Source of the DNA: DATFRX01 sp035630615
Lineage (GTDB): Bacteria > Actinomycetota > Actinomycetes > Propionibacteriales > Nocardioidaceae
Reading direction: 5' to 3'
Assembly: GCA_035630615.1 (NCBI GenBank)
Contig: DASQKI010000072.1
Coordinates: 1-17,160 of the forward strand
Length of the DNA: 17,160 bases
Shown here in pieces: positions 1 through 6,552 of this stretch. The notes under the pieces were generated by a model. That model did no database searches, was not told the origin of the DNA, and was given only the letters and a program-made list of their open reading frames with translations. Numbering within the stretch: the first letter of the stretch is position 1; every line of letters begins with the position of its first letter. The position numbers and the translations under genes are program-made.

Positions 1-1043
1 CCGTTGTGCTGGTCGGGGTGCGCGAGCCGGACGTGAGCGATCTTCGGGATCGCGAGAGCGCCCCCGGGCCTGCGCGCCGCGAAGTCCGGCTCGGTGAACT
101 CGTCGCCACCTGACAGCGGCGCGCCGGTGCCCTTGGCCCGACCGATGATCTCCTCTTGGCCCAGGAGAGGCTCGCGGTCCCAGATCTCGATCTGCATCAT
201 GATCTTGCGGGTGACGAGGTACGAGCCGCCAGTCATCCACTCCGGTCCGTCGTCAGGCCGCACCCAGACCCAGTCCCGAAGGTCCTCGGCGTCATCGGCC
301 TTGATGTTGCGGGTGCCGTCCTTGAAGCCCATCAGGTTGCGCGCGGTCGCCTGGGCGGTCGTGGTCGACGACGTACGCCCGAAACCGAGCTGGCCGTACC
401 GCACCGAGGCACGGCCGAAGGCGATACGGGCCAGGTTGCGAATCGCGTGGACGGCGACCTGGGGATCATCCGAGCAGGCTTGGACGGCGATGTCGCCACC
501 GCTGATGTCGCCGCGGATCTCGTCGAACGCGAAGTGCGGCAGCGGCTCGAGGCCGGCGGGCAGCCGGTCGCCGAGGCCGAACCGATCTCGGCCCTGGGCG
601 TCGACGAACATGCTGCGACCGAACCCGATCGTCAGCGTCAGCCGCGAGGCCGGAAGCCCGAGGGCCTCGCCGGTGTCCTCTGGCGGTGCCTGCGCCGGAC
701 CGGCGACCGCGCCGTACGTCCCGACCTCGCGGCCGGCCGTCATCGCCTCAGCCGCGGCTGTCCAGTCCTTCAGCAGCGAGATGAGGTCGTCACGGTCGTC
801 GGTGGTCAGGTCGAACGCCGCGAAATGCAGCCGGTCCTGGACCGGCGTGGTGATGCCGGCCTGATACTCACCGCGAAACGACACGACGTCGTCGACGACC
901 GTCGAGGTCGCGGACTCCTCCGTACTCGCCCCGGCGAAGTAGCCGGCACCGCCCGCGGTGACCAGCGCGCCGACACCCGCCGCGCCGAGCAGGCCGCGTC
1001 GGGTAAGGATCGGCCCGCGCTTCTCGCGCTCGGGTTCACTCAT
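1..1043 (-). CDS. efeB: Dyp-type haem peroxidase / deferrochelatase EfeB (3' end outside window)
   Basis: Periplasmic/extracytoplasmic haem peroxidase of the EfeUOB ferrous-iron uptake system. I translated the open frame from the ATG at 1043; 347 codons are present and the C-terminus lies beyond base 1. Residues 12-35 form a Tat signal (L-T-R-R-G-L-L-G, twin Arg 15-16, then a hydrophobic stretch). The DyP signature G-F-K-D-G-T is at 239-244, with Asp242 the expected distal catalytic residue. The A-H-V-R-L segment (His337) is the probable proximal haem ligand, by family knowledge. EfeB proteins are roughly 420 residues, so about 60-80 are missing. It lies 16 nt after the efeO stop and is almost certainly co-transcribed from the iron-regulated promoter. 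A weak GAGAG ribosome site precedes the ATG. Identity is firm; whether it oxidises Fe(II) or releases iron from haem is not decided by sequence. Confidence 0.93.
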   Translation of the reverse strand, partial: MSEPEREKRGPILTRRGLLGAAGVGALVTAGGAGYFAGASTEESATSTVVDDVVSFRGEYQAGITTPVQDRLHFAAFDLTTDDRDDLISLLKDWTAAAEAMTAGREVGTYGAVAGPAQAPPEDTGEALGLPASRLTLTIGFGRSMFVDAQGRDRFGLGDRLPAGLEPLPHFAFDEIRGDISGGDIAVQACSDDPQVAVHAIRNLARIAFGRASVRYGQLGFGRTSSTTTAQATARNLMGFKDGTRNIKADDAEDLRDWVWVRPDDGPEWMTGGSYLVTRKIMMQIEIWDREPLLGQEEIIGRAKGTGAPLSGGDEFTEPDFAARRPGGALAIPKIAHVRLAHPDQHN

Positions 1044-1059
1044 GCTCTCGACCGTTCCG

Positions 1060-2199
1060 TCACTGTCCGGCGACGACCGCGGCCACCTGGCTGACCGGCT
1101 CCCCCAAAGCCGCGACCGCGTCCGACATCGCCTGGATCTCGGCGTCGCTCAGATCGTCGTAGTAGGTGTATCCGGTCTCGGTGCGCTGCGCCTCGAGCAG
1201 CTCCTCGACGTCGGCGAATCGCTCGTCGATCGTCTTCAGCAGCTCGGGGTCACGGTCCTCCAGCACCGGGCGCAGCGCCGCGATCGCGGCCTTCGATCCC
1301 TCGACGTTGGCGGCGAAGTCCCAGAGGTCGGTGTGGGAGTAGCGGTCCTCCTCGCCGGTGATCTTGCCGGTGGCGACCTCGTCGAGCAGCGCCTTCGAAC
1401 CCTGGGCGAGCTGGAGCGCGGTGAGCGGCTGCTGCTCGGCGAGCTTGACGACCTGGCGGATGTCGGCCATCAGCTTGTCCGCGTACGGCGCCATCCCCTC
1501 GGTGGTGTTGCGCACCCACAGCGCCTGCTCGATACGGTGGAAGCCGGTCCACTCGTCACCCTCGGCGACGTCGTTGACGCGCGCGTCGACCGCCGGGTCG
1601 AGGTCACCGAAGATCTCGGCCACCGGCTCGATGCGTTCCCAGGGCGTCCGTGCGATCGCGAACAGCCGCTTGGCCTCCTCGACGTCGCCGGCCTTGACAG
1701 CGTCGACGAACTGCTGGCTGAGGTCGACCAGCGACCGGGACTGGGTCTGCACGTAGCGCGAGTAGCTCTCCTCGGCGGCCCGGAGCTCCTCCTGGTCCGA
1801 CAGCGAGACGGCGGCCTCGCCCGTGACCGAGATCGACGTCCGGATGCCGTCACCGATCATGCCCGGCTTACAGGCGCCTTCGTAGTCGCCGGCCGGCAGC
1901 TCGACCCGCAGCTCCCGCGTCAGCCCGGGGCCGATGTTTTCGACCTCCTGCATGATCCGGTCGCCCTCGGCATAGACGTAGAACTCGGTGACCTGTGACC
2001 CGTCGTTGGTCACCTCGAAGGTGTGCAGTCCGGCGTCAAGATCGGTGGCGGACAGCTCGCAGTCGTCGTCGCTGGCGGTCACCTCGATGGCACCGGCGTC
2101 ACTGTCGCCGGTGTCTTCGGTCGAGGTGCATGCCGATCCGCCGACGGCTATCGCAAGGGTCGCGAGTCCGGTCAGCGAGCGACGCAGGGTCGTGGGCAT
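1060..2199 (-). CDS. efeO: EfeO iron-uptake lipoprotein (cupredoxin + imelysin/M75 domains)
   Basis: Extracytoplasmic iron-binding component of EfeUOB, 379 aa. Residues 1-24 are a lipoprotein signal peptide ending in G-S-A-C, so Cys24 is the predicted lipidated residue. A cupredoxin-like domain follows (about 36-126) with the C-K-P-G-M motif at 110-114. The rest (about 135-375) is an all-helical imelysin/peptidase-M75 domain with the H-R-I-E motif (His221-Glu224) that marks the metal site in this family. The ATG at 2199 has a good AGAAGGA ribosome site about 5 nt upstream. The IdeR/DtxR box and promoter just upstream imply repression when iron is plentiful. efeB follows after 16 nt. The permease efeU is not upstream, where an unrelated gene sits; it may lie beyond efeB, outside the window. 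Confidence 0.95.
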   Translation of the reverse strand: MPTTLRRSLTGLATLAIAVGGSACTSTEDTGDSDAGAIEVTASDDDCELSATDLDAGLHTFEVTNDGSQVTEFYVYAEGDRIMQEVENIGPGLTRELRVELPAGDYEGACKPGMIGDGIRTSISVTGEAAVSLSDQEELRAAEESYSRYVQTQSRSLVDLSQQFVDAVKAGDVEEAKRLFAIARTPWERIEPVAEIFGDLDPAVDARVNDVAEGDEWTGFHRIEQALWVRNTTEGMAPYADKLMADIRQVVKLAEQQPLTALQLAQGSKALLDEVATGKITGEEDRYSHTDLWDFAANVEGSKAAIAALRPVLEDRDPELLKTIDERFADVEELLEAQRTETGYTYYDDLSDAEIQAMSDAVAALGEPVSQVAAVVAGQ

Positions 2200-2211
2200 G
2201 ACGGTCCTTCT

Positions 2212-2240
2212 CTATAACATCTGGGATTTGAGTTAAGTAA
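2212..2240 (-). promoter_or_regulatory. efeO promoter (-35 / -10)
   Basis: Reading the minus strand, a TTACTT -35 (2235-2240) is followed after 17 bp by TTATAG (2212-2217); alternatively TATAGA with an 18-bp spacer. Transcription would start roughly 10 nt before the AGAAGGA ribosome site of efeO. The -35 lies inside the iron box, so repressor binding would block RNA polymerase. The assignment rests on motif match only. Confidence 0.55.
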
Positions 2241-2251
2241 GGCTAACCTAA
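2233..2251 (-). promoter_or_regulatory. IdeR/DtxR-type iron box upstream of efeO
   Basis: The minus-strand 19-mer TTAGGTTAGCCTTACTTAA matches the actinobacterial DtxR/IdeR consensus TTAGGTTAGCCTAACCTAA at 17 of 19 positions and keeps its dyad symmetry. It overlaps the predicted -35 of efeO. By analogy with IdeR/DtxR, the Fe(II)-loaded repressor would shut off efeOB when iron is sufficient. Confidence 0.9.
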
Positions 2252-2256
2252 CGCCT

Positions 2257-2285
2257 CGGACCCGGTCGAGGCCAACCGAGGTCCG
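2257..2285 (-). terminator. Hairpin after the SBP-vWA gene, probable terminator
   Basis: CGGACC (2257-2262) and CGGT (2263-2266) pair with ACCG (2275-2278) and GGTCCG (2280-2285), leaving a single bulged A and an 8-nt loop, about 10 bp in all. It lies 33 nt past the stop of the upstream minus-strand gene and just before the efeO iron box, the right place to insulate the two units. There is no U-tract, which is common for actinobacterial terminators. Confidence 0.45.
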
Positions 2286-2317
2286 GTGAACGCGGTCACA
2301 GCCGCCGAGACGGGTCG

Positions 2318-4396
2318 CTACTCATGCAAATCGCCGACCGCGAGGCGGGCGAAGGCGGCGACAACGCTGGCGGCACTGCCCACGGTCACGACGTCGCCAC
2401 CGACCGGTCGTAGCGCGCGGTCGAGCGTCTGCGTGGGACCACGTCCGACCTTGACGACGGTCAGCTCCACCGGCACGTCGGCGCTGGCGACCCGAGCCAG
2501 GGCCGTGCGCAGCTCGTCAACCGACAACGAGCCCGGGTCGTCGGCAGACGAACCGGCGGTGAGCACCAGGACGCGGAAGTCGACGTCGGACCAGCGATCG
2601 GAGAGGGCCGATCGATACGCCGCCAGGACCGCGTCATAGAACCCGCCACCGATGCCACGCGCCACGAGTCGATTCAGCGCCGCGTCGAGGCCGGACCGGT
2701 GGGTCGACGTGAGCGGCCGTACCGGATCCACGACGATGGGGTCGCTGGCGCCTCGGAGGCGAGACCTGAAGCCCCAGACGCCGAGGCGAGCATCGTCGGG
2801 CATTCGACCCGCCAGCCGCATCACGTTGTCCCGGACGAGCGTGATCAGCGGCCGTCTCGAGCCCGGTGCCGACGCGGCCATCGCGGCGGAGGCGTCCACC
2901 ACCACCAGGAGGTCGGCGCGACGGTCTTCGACGTACCACGTCGCCAAGACCCGCTCGACGCGGTGAGCATCCAGCACGGGGGTGGCGGGCGCCAGTCGAG
3001 GATCTCCCCACATCCCCGGGGCGGTCATCGTTGGTGGTCTTCCTCGTGGGTCGCGCAGATGGGCGGCGACTCTGGCCTGCTCGGCGGTGGCGCCTTCGGT
3101 CAGGGCTGCGAGCAGCCGCGATCGGGCCGACCGGATGGGCGGCGCATCGGCGTCGACGCTCGTGGGGTACCAGCTGTAGCGCATCAGGACCGCACCGTCG
3201 TCAGGCACCGTGATGACACCTTGAGCGGCGACCGCCCCGCCAAGGAGGTGCTCGGGCACCAGCGCGATCTCGTCGGCCGCGATGCCGGACCCCACAAGCT
3301 GCCGAGTCGCCCGATGGTCACGGAAGGCCCGGTCGAGAAGGAGCGCGGCGTCGAGTCCCGGCGTGCCGCGTACCGCATCGCCGAGGCCGCCAACAGCGAC
3401 CAGCCCGTCGCCGGACGCTGCCGGATCCGCTGTCACGATCCGAACCGGGGCTCCCGAATCGATCAGCGCAGCCAGCCCGGACCATCCGCCGCCCGCCTCG
3501 TCGACGGCTGTCGCCATCTCACGGCCCGAGGCGAACAGCACCGGCGACGCCGCCAGGGTTTGGTATCGATCCTCTCCAGAGCCGCCAGCGCCGCTTTCCT
3601 GCGACAGCCAAGCCGCGTCATCGGCGATCCAGACGTGAGCGTGCTCCGCCTCGACGACCCGCGCGGCGTCGCGTCCGTCGGCGACCGTGAGATCGAGATA
3701 GACGCAGTCATCGCCGCGCGCGAGCTCGTCCGCGACGGAGTCGAGCGCCGGCAGATAGGACGAGGTGCTGACGACCCGCAAGACAGTGCACGCCGCGGAG
3801 GAGACCTTCGCCGTCACGCCCTCGGAGCCAGTTCGTGCGTTGCCCGACGCGAGCACAGAGCCGATGGCCGCCACGACCAGCGCGATGACACCCGCTCCCG
3901 AGACGATCGTTCGATCCCGCGTACGCCGAACGTGCCGGGCCCGAGGCAGCCGGCTCGTCGGTGTCGCGTCGGCGCCCGGTCCGGGTCCGCCGGTCGAGGA
4001 CATCGGTGTCGGCTGCGGCTCAGGGTTGTCCCGATGCCCACTGGGCCGCGGCGCCCTCGCCTCGACACCCAGGTCGAGCAAGGTTCGATCGACGAGCCCA
4101 ACCGCGACGGTGAGGTGCGCGCCGTCGCGGTCCGACGCGAACGCCGCCAGCTCGGTCGCGGCCGCCCGCACCCGGCCATGGAGGCCGTCCAGCTTCGCTC
4201 TCGCGGCTGCCGTCGCCTCGGGAGGCGGTCGGTGCGACCTGACGGACTTGACGACGTACCGAAGCTGTTCGTACCTCAGCTGGTCGAGCTTCTCGAAGTG
4301 CGCCGGGTCAGCGATCTCGTCGGCTCGTACCAGCAGACGCTGCAGCTCCTCGACGGCCGCCCATAGTGGGTGAGCCTCGAATTCGCCCCGGTCCAC
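2318..4396 (-). CDS. Membrane-anchored protein with solute-binding-like and von Willebrand A domains
   Basis: 692 aa from a GTG at 4396; a weak AGGG ribosome site lies about 11 nt upstream. The order is: a cytoplasmic, helix- and charge-rich N-terminal part (1-115); a Pro/Gly linker (116-150); a basic stretch and one transmembrane helix (about 164-184); an extracytoplasmic region resembling bacterial extracellular solute-binding domains (about 200-440, with Cys203 and Cys231 that could pair); and a C-terminal vWA domain (about 495-685). The metal site (MIDAS) reads D501-A-S503-A-A505, so the second Ser of D-x-S-x-S is Ala and metal binding may be weak. Similar 'substrate-binding and VWA domain' proteins exist in actinobacteria, but I know no established function. 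It is probably monocistronic: hairpins lie on both sides. Binding of a cell-wall or protein ligand is inference only. Confidence 0.85.
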   Translation of the reverse strand: MDRGEFEAHPLWAAVEELQRLLVRADEIADPAHFEKLDQLRYEQLRYVVKSVRSHRPPPEATAAARAKLDGLHGRVRAAATELAAFASDRDGAHLTVAVGLVDRTLLDLGVEARAPRPSGHRDNPEPQPTPMSSTGGPGPGADATPTSRLPRARHVRRTRDRTIVSGAGVIALVVAAIGSVLASGNARTGSEGVTAKVSSAACTVLRVVSTSSYLPALDSVADELARGDDCVYLDLTVADGRDAARVVEAEHAHVWIADDAAWLSQESGAGGSGEDRYQTLAASPVLFASGREMATAVDEAGGGWSGLAALIDSGAPVRIVTADPAASGDGLVAVGGLGDAVRGTPGLDAALLLDRAFRDHRATRQLVGSGIAADEIALVPEHLLGGAVAAQGVITVPDDGAVLMRYSWYPTSVDADAPPIRSARSRLLAALTEGATAEQARVAAHLRDPRGRPPTMTAPGMWGDPRLAPATPVLDAHRVERVLATWYVEDRRADLLVVVDASAAMAASAPGSRRPLITLVRDNVMRLAGRMPDDARLGVWGFRSRLRGASDPIVVDPVRPLTSTHRSGLDAALNRLVARGIGGGFYDAVLAAYRSALSDRWSDVDFRVLVLTAGSSADDPGSLSVDELRTALARVASADVPVELTVVKVGRGPTQTLDRALRPVGGDVVTVGSAASVVAAFARLAVGDLHE

Positions 4397-4504
4397 CGTC
4401 GCTCGCCCTCACCCTGCCGACTACCGCCCGAGCGGAATCAAATCGAAGTAGTCACCGCCGACGAGAGTTCAGCAGCCGGTTTCGAGGCGACCTAGGGTCG
4501 GAAG

Positions 4505-4541
4505 TCCCGCCGGCTACGGGATCAGTGGCCCGTCGAGGGCC
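4505..4541 (-). terminator. Two tandem short hairpins after the guaB2-guaB3-amidohydrolase unit
   Basis: GGCCC/GGGCC with a 5-nt loop (4527-4541) and TCCCG/CGGGA with a 7-nt loop (4505-4521) follow within 20-55 nt of the amidohydrolase stop. They are plausible transcription end signals without a U-tract. The rest of the 163-bp gap (4397-4559) holds no recognisable promoter or gene. Confidence 0.4.
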
Positions 4542-4559
4542 CGGTAGGGAGCAACTACG

Positions 4560-5390
4560 TCAAACCGTCAGATGCCGTGCCTGGCCGAGGGAATCCCGGC
4601 GATCCGACCCCATGCCGTGGTCGACGCGTACGCGGGTGAGTCGTTGGACGTCGAGGGTCGCGACGACGATCTCGCGGCCGATGCCGGCCCGAACGACCGG
4701 CCGACCTTCGGGGTCGTAGATCGCGCTGCCGCCGCTGAATGTCTCGGCGCCGCATGCCCCGGTCAGATCGGTGAAGACGACGTAGCTCCCGTTGTCGAGG
4801 GCACGCGCCGCGTAATAGACGTCGCGCCGATGCTCCCCGCCGACGACGTACGCCGCCGGCGCGAGGTAGACGAGGGCGCCGTCGTCGGCGTACGCGCGAG
4901 CATGCTCGGGGAAGCAGCCGTCGTAGCAGACCGCCAGCGCGAGCGGCCAGCCGTCGATGGTCAGGATGGTCCGGTCCGATCCGGGTTCGAAGATCTCGGC
5001 CTCGGCGGCGAGCAGGTGCTGCTTGTCGTAGGCGTGCCGCACGACACCGCTCGGATCGACGACGAGGAGGCCGATCGTCCGTCGCCCATCCCGACGCAGA
5101 CTCGCGCCGACGACCGCGACCGCCCCGGTCTCGCGACCCGCCGACCGCAACGGCTCGAGCCGCGGATCGCCGGCCGGATCGACGACGTCGCACCGATCCG
5201 GCCCGGCCGCCAGCGTCGCCAGGTCATAGCCGGGCAAGAACAACTCAGGTAGAACCACGACCCGGGCGCCGTCAGTCGCGGCCTCCCGTACGAGATCCGC
5301 GGCGGTCCCTGCGTTGGTGGCGACCTCGCCAGGGATCGACTCGGCCTGGGCGGCGGCGACGGTCAGCGGAGGCAGGTCGGACGGCGTCAA
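4560..5390 (-). CDS. Carbon-nitrogen hydrolase (nitrilase superfamily)
   Basis: Probable amidohydrolase that cleaves a non-peptide C-N bond; the substrate is unknown. The catalytic triad is visible: Glu49 in L-P-E-L-F, Lys123 in Y-D-K-Q-H and Cys155 in V-C-Y-D-G-C-F-P-E, giving a complete single-domain enzyme of 276 aa. The frame is open further upstream, but that part is the out-of-frame guaB3 coding sequence and reads as Arg-rich filler. The only start that fits the family's N-terminus is TTG at 5390, which shares four bases (TTGA, 5387-5390) with the guaB3 stop. This implies translational coupling and makes it the third gene of a guaB2-guaB3 unit. A role with purines or ammonia release is only suggested by context. 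Confidence 0.88.
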   Translation of the reverse strand: MTPSDLPPLTVAAAQAESIPGEVATNAGTAADLVREAATDGARVVVLPELFLPGYDLATLAAGPDRCDVVDPAGDPRLEPLRSAGRETGAVAVVGASLRRDGRRTIGLLVVDPSGVVRHAYDKQHLLAAEAEIFEPGSDRTILTIDGWPLALAVCYDGCFPEHARAYADDGALVYLAPAAYVVGGEHRRDVYYAARALDNGSYVVFTDLTGACGAETFSGGSAIYDPEGRPVVRAGIGREIVVATLDVQRLTRVRVDHGMGSDRRDSLGQARHLTV

Positions 5391-6499
5391 TGGACGACGA
5401 CCTCGACCCGCTGGAACTCCTTGAGCTCGGTGTAGCCGGTCGTCGCCATCGCTCGTCGCAACGCGCCGATCAGGTTCATCGTGCCGTCGGCCACCCGCGA
5501 CGGGCCGAACAGCACCTGCTCGAGGGTGCCGACGGTGCCGATCTCGACTCGCTCGCCGCGGGGTAGCTCCGGATGCCACGCCTCGGCGCCCCAGTGGAAG
5601 CCGCGACCCGGCGCCTCCTCGGCACGCGCGAACGGCGAGCCCACCATGAGGGCGTCAGCGCCGCACGCGATCGCCTTCGCGACATCGCCGCTGCGTCCGA
5701 CCGAGCCGTCGGCGATGACGTGGACGTAGCGGCCGCCGGACTCGTCGAGATAGTCGCGCCGCGCTGCCGCCACGTCGGCCACCGCGGTCGCCATCGGCAC
5801 GGCGACTCCGAGCACCGACCGCGTTGTGTGCGCCGCACCGCCGCCGAACCCGACGAGGACGCCGGCGGCGCCGGTCCGCATCAGGTGCAGGGCCGCTTGG
5901 TAGGTCGCGCAGCCGCCGACGATGACCGGCACGTCGAGCTCGTAGATGAACTCCTTGAGGTTCAAGGGCTCGGTGTTGCCCGAGACGTGCTCGGCCGACA
6001 CGGTCGTGCCCCGGATGACGAAGAGATCGACGCCGGCGTCGACCACGGTCTGGGCGAACTGCTTGGTCCGCTGCGGCGACAACGCGCCCGCGACGGTCAC
6101 GCCGGCGTCGCGCATCTCACGGAGCCGGGTCGTGATCAGGTCGGCCTTGACCGACTCGGAGTAGATCTGCTGCAGCCGCCGGGTGGCCTCGCGTCCGCGC
6201 AGCCCGGCGACCTCTTCGAGCAGCGGCTCCGGATCTTCGTACCGTGTCCAGAGGCCCTCGAGGTCGAGTACGCCGAGGCCGCCGTGCTTGCCGAGCGCGA
6301 TCGCCGTGGCGGGCGACATGACCGAATCCATCGGGGCCGCGACGACGGGAAGCTCGAACCGATAGGCGTCGATCTGCCACGCGACGGACACCTCTTCGGG
6401 GTCGCGAGTACGCCGGCTCGGCACGATGGCGATGTCGTCGAATGAGTACGCCCGGCGGCCGTGCTTGGCCCGTCCGATGTCGATGTCGGTCACTCGCAC
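5387..6499 (-). CDS. guaB3: GuaB3-family IMP dehydrogenase-related protein
   Basis: 370-aa TIM-barrel protein of the IMPDH/GMP reductase superfamily, without the CBS pair. The N-terminal barrel motif P-V-V-A-A-P-M-D-S-V (51-60) and phosphate-site loops are present. The catalytic-loop equivalent of G-x-G-S-I-C-T-T-R reads G-F-G-G-G-A-A-H-T-T-R (217-227), so His224 replaces the nucleophilic Cys. Conserved segments such as R-R-D-Y-L-D-E-S-G-G-R-Y-V-H-V (248-261) match my memory of mycobacterial GuaB3. Start is GTG at 6499 with GGAG about 11 nt upstream; an in-frame GTG two codons later is possible. It follows guaB2 by 53 nt, the same pairing as in Mycobacterium. Without the Cys a classical IMPDH mechanism is not expected, and the actinobacterial subfamily's reaction is less settled than GuaB2's. 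Confidence 0.88.
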   Translation of the reverse strand: MRVTDIDIGRAKHGRRAYSFDDIAIVPSRRTRDPEEVSVAWQIDAYRFELPVVAAPMDSVMSPATAIALGKHGGLGVLDLEGLWTRYEDPEPLLEEVAGLRGREATRRLQQIYSESVKADLITTRLREMRDAGVTVAGALSPQRTKQFAQTVVDAGVDLFVIRGTTVSAEHVSGNTEPLNLKEFIYELDVPVIVGGCATYQAALHLMRTGAAGVLVGFGGGAAHTTRSVLGVAVPMATAVADVAAARRDYLDESGGRYVHVIADGSVGRSGDVAKAIACGADALMVGSPFARAEEAPGRGFHWGAEAWHPELPRGERVEIGTVGTLEQVLFGPSRVADGTMNLIGALRRAMATTGYTELKEFQRVEVVVH

Positions 6500-6552
6500 A
6501 GGTTATCCAGCTCCACTATCCGCGACGCCAGTCGATCAGAGGCCGGTTTGGA

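Noticed and set aside
2699..4366. Long plus-strand open frame (555 codons) opposite the SBP-vWA gene
   Set aside because: Arg/Gly-rich composition with no domain, fully antisense to a gene with clear domains; typical GC-rich shadow frame.
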